Shown: in pieces, positions 1-7,708 of the stretch
Layout of the letters: each line of letters begins with the position of its first letter
Position numbering within the stretch: position 1 is the stretch's first letter
Origin: Gluconobacter cerinus
Lineage (GTDB): Bacteria > Pseudomonadota > Alphaproteobacteria > Acetobacterales > Acetobacteraceae
Reading direction: 5' to 3'
NCBI RefSeq assembly: GCF_002723935.1
Contig: NZ_BEWM01000003.1
Span: forward strand, 434,001 to 498,000
Length of the DNA: 64,000 bases
Notes under the pieces: generated by a model
Databases searched by the model: none
What the model was told of the DNA's origin: nothing
What the model saw: only the letters and a program-made list of their open reading frames with translations
Position numbers and translations under genes: made by a program

Positions 1-209
1 CAGCTCCACCCCCGTCCCGGCAAGAGTACGCCTGATACAGGGATCAGAGCGACGCCCTGGACAACCTCATAGGATGCGGCGTCAGCCTCCCGCTCTCCAA
101 AGAAGGCCTCAGCCCCTGCGCCTGATTCGAATGACCTCTTCAGTAACGCTGATCGCGCACTGGAGAGCATCAGTGGTCGGTTCAGGAAGAGAGATGCAGC
201 ATGTGTCAT
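1..209 (-). CDS. Prophage S49 family head-maturation protease, N-terminal part
   Basis: Only the first 69 codons lie in the window; the gene continues past position 1. The reading frame starts at an ATG at 209, which overlaps the portal stop codon by four bases (ATGA). The N-terminus begins MTHAASLFLN and reaches a VALIPVSGVLLPGRG stretch typical of the start of the SppA/S49 serine protease fold used as lambda gpC-like scaffold protease. Being next after the portal gene matches the lambda order B-C. The catalytic Ser/Lys region lies outside the window, so the assignment rests on the N-terminal motif and gene order. Confidence 0.75.
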   Translation of the reverse strand, partial: MTHAASLFLNRPLMLSSARSALLKRSFESGAGAEAFFGEREADAASYEVVQGVALIPVSGVLLPGRGWS

Positions 210-1894
210 TTCGCGTCCTCCTCCTTTGGTTGGGCAGCATCTTCCGCCGCTACACCGCTAAGAGCCCACTCCGGCGGTGTAAGCCCCAGCTCTCTAAAGC
301 GATTGACCTCGACAGCACGCTGATCGACTTTTTCTTCCCAATCTGCACCGCTGTTTTCGGCAATTTCGTCTTCCAGCGTCGTGAGACCTGCATCGATCCC
401 CATGATCGAGCCTTTCCGCTCAGCCACAGGATCAATCCACCCTCGACCTGGACCAAGCCAGTTGCATCGCGAAAGCGGCGTCCTCAGCCGTGGGAAATAC
501 TTGGACAGGAAACCGCGAGGCGCCCCCATCGGCAGTGGGAGATCGTCGTACAGCGCAACACATTCCTCCAGCCATGCCGCCCGCATAGGAGACGCATATC
601 CTTGAGCGAAATTTTTACGCCTGCGATCTAGTGTCTTGTATGCCTCAAGCATTGCGGCGCGAGCCGAGGAATAGTTCACGTCCGACCAGTTGTTACTCAC
701 CTGCATGGATGAGACCCCAGCTCCGGATGCAACGTTTCGAAGAACAGCGCTCTCGAAAGCGGCAAAGTTAGAATTGGGGCGAGCGGCATCAACTGTGTTG
801 ATCTTTTCTCCAGGCGCGAGCATTGGCATCCGGACCCCTCCCAGCATGACACGATTTTCCTCATGGAAGGCTGATCGGACATCCTGATAGGCCATCACAC
901 CGTCCCCTCCGCCAGCGCCGAGAGCGTCTGCGACCATTTCCTGATCGTACGGGGATTCAACGTATGCGCCGAAAATGGAGTTGACGATTGCTGCATCCAG
1001 CTCCGTGCCATCATACTTGATAAGCATTTTGAGGCGCTGAACTACCGGAGCAAGGATTCCAGCACCACCGCGATGCTGACCCGCCCTTTCTGACTGGAAG
1101 TGATGGACCATATTGGCGCGCCCCCAATCGGTCTCTCGCTCGATGTAGTCCCACTCCTGCGTCTCGGCCGCAGAGAACCAGTCTCCCTGGTGAGCACGGC
1201 GGATATGATACCCAAGAGGCGCGCCCCATTGGTCAATCTGCACACCACCCCGGCAATATTTCAGATCCCAGTTGTTTTGCGGGACCGACAGCCTATCGGG
1301 ATCAATCAGGTTGAAGCAGGTGGCATATTCCGCTTTCCCCTCTCCCAGACGCTCTGGAAGCCAACAGACCTGCGCGAGGCTGTCACCATCGATGAGATCA
1401 TGACGCATGGCAGTCCAGCACATCTGCGTGAATGTTAGACGCCGGCCAACATCGCAATACCGGCCGTCATCATCAGCAAAAGTCCGCCAATGGCTATCAA
1501 TCGCCCTTCCCCATTCATCTGCCCAAACGGCGTCGAAGGAGAGGCCTGTCTTAACACGGAGCGCGCGGTAGTCCGGCTTGCTGATTGCGCGGAAAGAGCC
1601 GCCAATAGCGTTGTCCAGGACGCGAGTAATCGTCCCTGAGGCCCAGCCATCGTTTCGGACCAGGTCCCGGATACGGGAGACAATCCGATCACGATAAACG
1701 TTGAGCTCGACGTCCGGAGACCACAGAAGCGGGTTCCATGCTTCCATGTGTGGGCCGGTGATATCGGCAGCATCGTAAGGTGTCTGTCCCCATCCTCCAG
1801 CCAAGCCCATCGCGCGGCGACGACGAGGCAACGCAGGCGTCCGAGGCATTCCTTTTCCGTCAGGCCCCAGGATGACTGCGCTACGTTCTGTCAT
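206..1894 (-). CDS. Phage portal protein, lambda family
   Basis: This 562-residue protein is the dodecameric vertex through which DNA enters the capsid. The region NPLLWSPDVELNVYRDRIVS followed by R-D-L-V-R-N-D and a VLDNAIGGSF segment is characteristic of lambda gpB-type portals, and the length fits the family. It lies downstream of gpW and upstream of the S49 protease, with four-base start/stop overlaps on both sides, so it is part of the translationally coupled head operon. The C-terminal tail is acidic and hydrophilic. Confidence 0.9.
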   Translation of the reverse strand: MTERSAVILGPDGKGMPRTPALPRRRRAMGLAGGWGQTPYDAADITGPHMEAWNPLLWSPDVELNVYRDRIVSRIRDLVRNDGWASGTITRVLDNAIGGSFRAISKPDYRALRVKTGLSFDAVWADEWGRAIDSHWRTFADDDGRYCDVGRRLTFTQMCWTAMRHDLIDGDSLAQVCWLPERLGEGKAEYATCFNLIDPDRLSVPQNNWDLKYCRGGVQIDQWGAPLGYHIRRAHQGDWFSAAETQEWDYIERETDWGRANMVHHFQSERAGQHRGGAGILAPVVQRLKMLIKYDGTELDAAIVNSIFGAYVESPYDQEMVADALGAGGGDGVMAYQDVRSAFHEENRVMLGGVRMPMLAPGEKINTVDAARPNSNFAAFESAVLRNVASGAGVSSMQVSNNWSDVNYSSARAAMLEAYKTLDRRRKNFAQGYASPMRAAWLEECVALYDDLPLPMGAPRGFLSKYFPRLRTPLSRCNWLGPGRGWIDPVAERKGSIMGIDAGLTTLEDEIAENSGADWEEKVDQRAVEVNRFRELGLTPPEWALSGVAAEDAAQPKEEDAK

Positions 1895-2178
1895 CGAAAT
1901 ACGAACCTCATTGGACGGCGTCGGGAAATCCCGAGCTGTTTCTGGAGAAGCTGAATGTATTGGGTCAGATCAGTCTTATTGGCGGCGGTGTACGTTACGG
2001 ATCGCGAGCCGTTCACCTGGGAATAGGAGACCGCAACCGGCTTTCCACCAATCATCAGGTCATTATACGCTTGCTGAGCAGTCGCCAGATTGGCCTGCAA
2101 TTGAGCAGTCGTGAGACCTGACAGTGTGGTTTGTGGTGGCTTCCGGACATACTGTCCGCGCCCAGATAGGGTTGTCAT
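1891..2178 (-). CDS. gpW-like head-tail joining protein
   Basis: A 95-residue protein. In its middle, LATAQQAYNDLMIGGKPVAV is followed by a short hairpin (SRSVTYTAANKTDL) and a helix TQYIQLLQKQLG. This is the alpha-beta-beta-alpha pattern of lambda gpW, which closes the portal and recruits the head-tail connector. Lambda gpW is about 68 residues; the extra N-terminal stretch of about 25 residues here is basic and low in complexity. Placed directly before the portal gene, as in lambda, with four-base overlaps at both ends. Confidence 0.75.
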   Translation of the reverse strand: MTTLSGRGQYVRKPPQTTLSGLTTAQLQANLATAQQAYNDLMIGGKPVAVSYSQVNGSRSVTYTAANKTDLTQYIQLLQKQLGISRRRPMRFVFR

Positions 2179-2927
2179 CGCAAACCTCTTTTACGGAAAA
2201 CCTTGATGATTTCTTCGTTGACGATGCGGTCCTGCCGACGGGAAATCGTCTCATTTACGATCTCCTCCACGGGCAGCCGCGCCTTGTAATGCGGGGCAGA
2301 GACAAATCTTAAGATTTCTCCCACCTGCCCCTTGGCCAACAGCTTGAAGATTCCGCGTGGACGCCGATTACCGCGTTCGTAGCCAACGAAATATTCGCTC
2401 CGTGAACCGCGGACATTTTTGAGTTGCCTTGCGATCCGCCGAGCCGTTTTGTCGCCAATGTTAGAGGTCGGATCCTGCATAAGGCTCATACGGCTAAGGA
2501 TCTGTATAATAACGCCGCGCTTGATGTTCCCATTTTCATCAAGAGGGCAGTCCTTACCTGGCACAACATACTGCCCTCCGGAGACCGACCGAAGGGCCTT
2601 TTCAAAGCGCTTCATATCTCTGTCCCCGCCGTGGATTTGCGGGCCGAGATAGGTGATCGCAGCAGTTCCTCGACGCGCATAATCTCGTGTCGCGACCCAT
2701 GCTTCCAGATTTTTCCCTGTCGCAGGCCGCGTAAAGAAACCGTTCAAAGTAAACGCACTCGGCCGATCGAAGACCTCCCTCATGCGGTCGACAACCTGCA
2801 GGCGAGCCCCGGTGGCCAATCTATTAAGAGCTGATGCCGCGGCTTTCGGGATTTCTTTTTCAGCCAGAGCACTCAGATCACGCTGAAGAGCCTTGGCATC
2901 CAGGCCGACTTTAAGATCAATCGGCAT
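2175..2927 (-). CDS. gpZ-like phage tail/virion protein
   Basis: A 250-residue basic protein. The N-terminal helix (EKEIPKAAASALNRLATGAR) and the C-terminal helix with many Arg/Glu (NETISRRQDRIVNEE) resemble the ends of lambda minor tail protein Z, and the length is close to that family. The position is unusual, because lambda places Z after the head genes and not between terminase and gpW. The stop codon overlaps the gpW start by four bases. The name is tentative; a head-completion protein is the alternative. Confidence 0.45.
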   Translation of the reverse strand: MPIDLKVGLDAKALQRDLSALAEKEIPKAAASALNRLATGARLQVVDRMREVFDRPSAFTLNGFFTRPATGKNLEAWVATRDYARRGTAAITYLGPQIHGGDRDMKRFEKALRSVSGGQYVVPGKDCPLDENGNIKRGVIIQILSRMSLMQDPTSNIGDKTARRIARQLKNVRGSRSEYFVGYERGNRRPRGIFKLLAKGQVGEILRFVSAPHYKARLPVEEIVNETISRRQDRIVNEEIIKVFRKRGLR

Positions 2928-2937
2928 CTGACTGTTC

Positions 2938-5091
2938 CTATCCAGGTAAACGCTTCACCAGACGCTTCAAACGCTCCTGTCTGGACTGATTGCTGCCCTC
3001 AACAGGGAGACGTTCATTTGGGGCGTTTTCACGATTAAGACCGCCGACTACCTGAGTAACTTTTGCGAGGCTCTCGGCCAGAATTTCAACCGACGACACA
3101 ACGTAGCTGTTTTCATCCCAAGGGGCCGCCCAGACAGGGGGCGATCCCCAAGGCATTCTGGAAATACCGAACAGGAATGCCAGTGCATTTGTCATGACCA
3201 TCAGATCGAGCGCTTCATTTCGGGCCGATGGAGTCACCTTCTCCCACTTTCCATCCGGTCGTCTTTGCTCCGCTACCAGCTGCTCAAAAAATGGATGCGG
3301 CGCTTCCTTGGCGAGCAGAGCCGCAGGAAAATGAACTCGCCACGCCCCAATGTCAGCGACCTGAAGCTGAGATGATGCATCATCCTTGAAGCGATTAGGG
3401 TTAAAGAAGCCCACTGGGATCTCACCCCTGGCCGCAGCAGCCCTGTCTTTTCTTTGCGTGTCCGGATAGGTCACGACCAGCGTTGGCGCGTTAAGGGAGC
3501 TTGCACCCTTCAAAGGCAGGATCGTCCAACCGTCACGACCATCAAAACGACCCATCCGCCGTGCTGTACGGCGTTTTCTCGCCCTTCTCCATGCTCCGTA
3601 AGCCTGAAGCGTAACGCCGTCTTGTCCGCCACTATCATACCCAATTGCAAGGATCTTCATGGCCCGGTTTGAGTCGTCGTCTAGGGGATATCTAGCCTCT
3701 TCAAGAGAGGTCAAAAGATCGTCCCAGTCCTTCTGACTTGTCGCTGGATCAGCCGTTACCTTGCGATAGTCGATAATCCAGCTCTCACCGTCGACACCCC
3801 ATCCACGGACCAAAAGCTCAAACCGGTTGGACTGGACGTCCACGGCGGCCGTCAGGAAGCGAACGCCTTCCGGGACGTATCCCAGACGCAGACCAGGTTC
3901 AGCCCTGTTGGCTATCGCTTGCGAGTCCAAAGACCCGGCTGCCCGTGGTGGCTGATAAGGCAGTCCCCAACGCTTTACTGTAACGGCCCGAAGATCTTTG
4001 TCGTCTTTTGTCGTTTCATAATCACGCTGCGCCTTGACCATGTCATAGGCAAGCGAACCCATACCCCCAATAATGAAGGGCGACATGAGGCCAGTGATCC
4101 AGAATCCCGCCGTGGTGCTGGATATCAGTTCGCCGCTGACCTCCCCGTCCCGACTGATGTCCTGTCCCTTTCCGACCCAGATCCCGTCACGGTTCATGGC
4201 GCGCCGCCATTTGTCCTCGATCAGAGTCCCGCAATGTGGACACATAAGCGCCGCGCTATCCCGGATTTCATCCAAGGGGGCGTCTGCATCCCAGTGCAGC
4301 GTCATAGGTACCGACGCCGTAGGATTGGGGCTGGAGAAGCCGTTGCAGTGGGGACATGGCCACCACCAAATGCGGCGGTCGCTGTCCCGATACAGCTTCA
4401 TGATTCCATTCGTCCACCGAGATGGATCACTGCCAAGCGCCGCATCAGGATGGCTCTCAGCCAGCACCATGCTCTCTTGTCCGAAGGTTTCCCGTCGGAT
4501 CGATGCCAACGCGTAAGCATCACCGAGATTGGCCGGGTAGGCATCAATTTCGGTCATGATGATCCGCGGCGCGGATTTGTTAATCAGGTTGTTATAGGCG
4601 GCCGCAAGGAACTCGATCCACATGGACCTGAAGCGTTTGAATTTTAGCGAGTTGTCGACCGGCCGCGTGCCCAGCTTTTCCTTCATAGAAGGATGAGCAT
4701 CGATCATCGGGGCGATTTCGCGCTTAACATAACTCTCGATGACGTCGTCTGTCTGGGCATAAACCAGAAAATCTGCGGGATCGACGTCTACGGACTGAAG
4801 CAGCCAGTTCTGGCCAATCGTCGTCTTGCCCGATCTGGCAGGGCCCACAACGGCAGTTGTGAGGAACTGCTTTTCTGTCAGGGCCTCCATTGGACCAACC
4901 AGATAAGGAGCCTCGTCGTGGCTCCAGCGACCAACAAATCCGCCGCCTCGATTGTCCAAGATGCGATATTTGGCCGCATAGTCTGCGACATTGATCTGTT
5001 CCGCAGGACGGTATGATTCAATCGCTCTGGCAATAAGCGCACGCGGATCGGCAAACAGCACTTCCTCAGGTGAGATGAAGCTGTCGCTCAT
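2938..5091 (-). CDS. Phage terminase large subunit, GpA family
   Basis: This 717-residue motor cuts the phage genome and pumps it into the procapsid. The ATPase domain carries a Walker A (VGPARSGKTTIG, about residue 85) and downstream EIDAYP, which fits the Walker B region. Two CxxC pairs (WPCPHCNGF and LMCPHCGTL) look like the zinc-binding insert of lambda gpA-type terminases. The C-terminal half includes VDVQSNRFELLVRGWG, matching the nuclease domain start. The start overlaps the end of the small-subunit gene by 26 bases. Confidence 0.93.
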   Translation of the reverse strand: MSDSFISPEEVLFADPRALIARAIESYRPAEQINVADYAAKYRILDNRGGGFVGRWSHDEAPYLVGPMEALTEKQFLTTAVVGPARSGKTTIGQNWLLQSVDVDPADFLVYAQTDDVIESYVKREIAPMIDAHPSMKEKLGTRPVDNSLKFKRFRSMWIEFLAAAYNNLINKSAPRIIMTEIDAYPANLGDAYALASIRRETFGQESMVLAESHPDAALGSDPSRWTNGIMKLYRDSDRRIWWWPCPHCNGFSSPNPTASVPMTLHWDADAPLDEIRDSAALMCPHCGTLIEDKWRRAMNRDGIWVGKGQDISRDGEVSGELISSTTAGFWITGLMSPFIIGGMGSLAYDMVKAQRDYETTKDDKDLRAVTVKRWGLPYQPPRAAGSLDSQAIANRAEPGLRLGYVPEGVRFLTAAVDVQSNRFELLVRGWGVDGESWIIDYRKVTADPATSQKDWDDLLTSLEEARYPLDDDSNRAMKILAIGYDSGGQDGVTLQAYGAWRRARKRRTARRMGRFDGRDGWTILPLKGASSLNAPTLVVTYPDTQRKDRAAAARGEIPVGFFNPNRFKDDASSQLQVADIGAWRVHFPAALLAKEAPHPFFEQLVAEQRRPDGKWEKVTPSARNEALDLMVMTNALAFLFGISRMPWGSPPVWAAPWDENSYVVSSVEILAESLAKVTQVVGGLNRENAPNERLPVEGSNQSRQERLKRLVKRLPG

Positions 5092-5668
5092 GTTCAGTGT
5101 CGGTATCCTGTTTCAGCATTGCCAAGACGCTATCAACGGACTTGGCCTGCATATCTTTCATACGGCTTTCAGCCTGCCTGAGAACGGCGTCTGGCCAGCT
5201 CTGATCACGGGCGAGTTGCCGAAGAAAAGCCCCCATATCCCGTGACAACGTGGCAAATGCCGTGGCCATCATGTCCTGCATCTGATCGGCTATAACCAGC
5301 TTCGCGCACCTTTCCGCTTCTTTGCGCTTAAGGTCGCGTAATCGCCATATATCGATCTGTTCTTTGGTAGACACCAAGCTGGATCGGGCGGGCGCTTCTT
5401 CCTCTGCGAAGAGGTCATCGAACTGCAGCTGCAGCTCCATCAACTTCTCATCGCGCCCGATCGTGGCTTTTTCTTCCTCTTCCCGCTTTGACGCCAGGAA
5501 GTCGAAAACAGCATGCGGATCAAACCGCCAACTTTTCCCGTTAGTGCCGCGATGCTCCGCTGGAAAGTCAGGCCAGCGATCAATCCAGTTGGTTAGCGTG
5601 GGAAGGGAAACCTTCAGGCGCTTAGCCATCTGAGCTTTATTCAGGGTGACGGGCTCTTGCAGCTCCAT
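5066..5668 (-). CDS. Phage terminase small subunit, Nu1-like
   Basis: A 200-residue protein. The N-terminal winged helix-turn-helix (NKAQMAKRLKVSLPTLTNWI, then DPHAVFDFL) is the Nu1-type domain that recognises the packaging site; the remainder is charged and helical and probably mediates assembly with the large subunit. The ATG at 5668 is preferred because an AGAGGAA ribosome site lies about eight bases upstream. A longer frame from a TTG at 5707 would add an Leu-rich stretch encoded by a GTTGTT repeat. It precedes the large subunit in the same operon. Confidence 0.85.
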   Translation of the reverse strand: MELQEPVTLNKAQMAKRLKVSLPTLTNWIDRWPDFPAEHRGTNGKSWRFDPHAVFDFLASKREEEEKATIGRDEKLMELQLQFDDLFAEEEAPARSSLVSTKEQIDIWRLRDLKRKEAERCAKLVIADQMQDMMATAFATLSRDMGAFLRQLARDQSWPDAVLRQAESRMKDMQAKSVDSVLAMLKQDTDTEHERQLHLT

Positions 5669-5958
5669 TGCCGGTTCCTCTTGAGACGACAACAACAACA
5701 ACACCAACCCATTCTGAAATTTACTCGAAAAGTGCCTCTTACCGGGGTGCGAATTACCCCCGGACGGCTACCCCTCCAGGAGGGACCCAAGATTAATTGG
5801 CTCATTAAATTTTCGTGGCATTTTTGTCACACCTGACCGCCCTCCGAAAGACGACGAAGGCGGCCTGAGGTTCCCCTTCAGCCGCCTTCACCACCCGCTC
5901 ACCCCGAACGAGAAAGGGGACGACACCCTTGCGAGCATACGTCCCCTCATCATGCCAA
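5669..5958. other. Gap between terminase genes and DUF6362 gene
   Basis: No supported gene lies here. The segment holds an imperfect inverted repeat at 5857-5888 (AAGGCGGC paired with GCCGCCTT, plus CTGA/TCAG inside) without a clear T-run on either strand. This is the natural place for the start of late (packaging and head) transcription and possibly the cohesive-end site, since terminase normally acts near its own gene. No promoter or cos site could be assigned by eye. Confidence 0.35.
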
Positions 5959-6438
5959 CTACATACGTTCAAAATGGCGATAATGGCGAGAGAAAAATTC
6001 AGGTAGGACGATTTTTCTTGCTATCACGCGGCATGCCTCGTGATGCCGGGCCTTTGCTGTCTCATGGCCGATCCCCAGTTTTCTGCCTATTTTCCGCCAT
6101 GTCCATTGGTGCTGCCCCGACATGGGATGCACAATCAGCCTCATATTCACAACGGGCCGCAGTATCCGATTCTCGTCAGCAAGCAACCCTAACCATTCAA
6201 GCGAGCAATCCATGCGTTCGATTTCATCTGACGATGGAGGCGGTGGCTTCAGATCACTCTCAAGTGGCCAATCTAGGTCCTCTCGATCCGGAACCATCTC
6301 AGGCCAGTAAGCACGCAGCCCACCAGGGCGGCATCCGGACGCCGGAAGGGCAGCCAACGTGTACGCAGCGTCGTCCAGCCACTGCTCCACCTGAGCTGGA
6401 ATATCCTGAGCAAGGTTGATCCGCTTGACCTTTTTCAT
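5959..6438 (-). CDS. DUF6362 family phage protein
   Basis: A 159-residue protein. An N-terminal part (EQWLDDAAYTLAALP, then YWPEMV) and a conserved PPPPSSDEIERMD-WL segment match the DUF6362 family of phage and prophage proteins. The C-terminus (TWRKIGRKLGIGHETAKARH) has the look of a sigma-70 region 4 type helix-turn-helix. The function of the family is not known. Its place just upstream of the terminase genes is where many lambdoid phages keep their late-gene activator, so a regulatory role is an inference from position. It overlaps the next gene by four bases. Confidence 0.7.
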   Translation of the reverse strand: MKKVKRINLAQDIPAQVEQWLDDAAYTLAALPASGCRPGGLRAYWPEMVPDREDLDWPLESDLKPPPPSSDEIERMDCSLEWLGLLADENRILRPVVNMRLIVHPMSGQHQWTWRKIGRKLGIGHETAKARHHEACRVIARKIVLPEFFSRHYRHFERM

Positions 6439-7376
6439 GCTGCCACCTGCCCCACGAAGTCAGACAGCTCCGGACGACGCAGCCCCGTCTCACCACAGGC
6501 GCGACGCTGATTGTAGTCCGCCATAGCCTCTTCCCAGGCACGCTCACCCTTGATCTGATCCAATGTCTTTGGCTCTTCCGGCACATCGCCGCGAGCAATC
6601 GCCTGCGTGACGGCCTTGTGGAAATACCCGAAGCTGATGCCGTTGCCCTTGGCCCGTTCACGCGCCGAGACCTCGCGAACCACGAACAGGACCAGCCGCT
6701 CAATCTCGGCTTCCGTCAGCCCCTTGGCCAAACCATCCGCACACCACTGCCGGGCAATGCCGTAATTTCCCATGTCGCGAGCCGGATCGAGATCAGCCGC
6801 CTCATAGGCCTTGGGTCCAATGCGATTGAATGCCGCATCAAGCTTAAGCTTATCTTCTGAAGAAGATTTAAAGCTAAGCTTAGCTTCCGCGCGCGTACGT
6901 GTAGGCCGGGTTTTTTCTAGGTTTTCTTGCGCCACGTCTTTGCCTCCTGAAATGGGCAGCATGATACTGCTCTGACGATTGTCCTGAACCTTTCCTTTCT
7001 TGGCTTTTCCCGGCGGTCTACCGCCCTTTCTTCCATTTTCACGGGATGCGATCTGGCGAGCGGTCGCGCCCAGATCAGACGGCAGACTGATGGTTTTCGC
7101 CTGCTGGTCCCAGGTTATCAGTTGGGTTTCCGCGTAGGTTTTCAGGTAGGTTTCGATTAGGTTTTCGTCGCAGAAAACCTTGGTGCGGGCGAGCGCAGAC
7201 AATGCACCAGGGAACGACACGTTCAGGACGCCGTCCGGGCAGTTCAGGATCAGATAGGTGCAAAGCCGCACCCATGACAGAACCATCACGGCATCAAGGG
7301 CATTCAGCGCAAGGTTCTCGACCTGCATCAGGGCGATCTTGGCGAGCTGCGTGCGATGTGTTGCGCTGACTTTCAC
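6435..7376 (-). CDS. Phage replication initiation/organiser-like protein
   Basis: A 313-residue protein encoded near the DnaB gene. Residues 1-115 look like a folded domain, residues about 115-180 form a basic, low-complexity linker (GRKGGRPPGKAKKGK and a Lys/Ser-rich part), and the rest is a second helical domain (PARDMGNYGIARQWCADGL). This arrangement recalls lambda O-type initiators, whose gene contains the origin in the linker region. Here the linker-coding DNA contains three tandem palindromes (6840-6886). I do not recognise a specific family; the role is inferred from context. Confidence 0.5.
   Translation of the reverse strand: MKVSATHRTQLAKIALMQVENLALNALDAVMVLSWVRLCTYLILNCPDGVLNVSFPGALSALARTKVFCDENLIETYLKTYAETQLITWDQQAKTISLPSDLGATARQIASRENGRKGGRPPGKAKKGKVQDNRQSSIMLPISGGKDVAQENLEKTRPTRTRAEAKLSFKSSSEDKLKLDAAFNRIGPKAYEAADLDPARDMGNYGIARQWCADGLAKGLTEAEIERLVLFVVREVSARERAKGNGISFGYFHKAVTQAIARGDVPEEPKTLDQIKGERAWEEAMADYNQRRACGETGLRRPELSDFVGQVAA
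6840..6886. repeat. Three tandem palindromes inside the replication gene (candidate phage origin)
   Basis: Three perfect dyads follow one another in 47 bases: AAGCTTAAGCTT (6840-6851), ATCTTCT-GA-AGAAGAT (6852-6867) and AAGCTAAGCTTAGCTT (6871-6886). The stretch is much richer in A/T than its surroundings. Clustered dyads in the linker-coding part of an initiator gene, two genes away from a helicase gene, resemble a theta-type phage origin. Origin function is an inference. Confidence 0.5.
7135..7166 (+). repeat. Direct repeats TAGGTTTTC (iteron-like)
   Basis: TAGGTTTTC occurs at 7135-7143 and 7158-7166, with TAGGTTTC between them at 7147-7154, giving 11-12 base spacing. A further copy lies at 6918-6926, and an inverted TAGGTTTT lies at 7414-7421, just upstream of the gene. 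In the protein, part of the repeat encodes ETYLKTYAET, so a protein-level cause cannot be excluded. Confidence 0.35.
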
Positions 7377-7426
7377 GTCAGAAACTCCTGAACCCGCAGC
7401 AAGGGCGGGATAAAAAACCTAGAAAC

Positions 7427-7708
7427 TCAGTAGGATTTGAGACGGAAACCGGAACCCACTGGCTCCATGACGTCGCACTGGACCAACTCACTGACAGCGG
7501 ATCGGACGACATCGGTATCTGTGGCCAGATAGCGGGCATAATCCTCGACAGAGACGCCCGTGCGGCCAGGTGCTCGAACAGCAGGGACAACATCCCCGAC
7601 ATCCGTACTACCAAGCCACAGGGCGCGCGCCGCCAGCGACAGAAGCGGCCAGCGACGATCGGACATCACCGACCGCGCATGCTTGCCGGGACGCTGGCGA
7701 CTGCTCAT
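7427..7708 (-). CDS. Small phage protein, possibly winged-helix
   Basis: A 93-residue basic protein. It starts at an ATG sharing one base with the DnaB stop codon (TGATG), so it is probably translated with the helicase. The second half (SVEDYARYLATDTDVVRSAVSELVQCDVMEPVGSGFRL) has the helix-helix-strand pattern of a winged helix, like small replication accessory proteins, but I do not recognise the family. Confidence 0.55.
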   Translation of the reverse strand: MSSRQRPGKHARSVMSDRRWPLLSLAARALWLGSTDVGDVVPAVRAPGRTGVSVEDYARYLATDTDVVRSAVSELVQCDVMEPVGSGFRLKSY

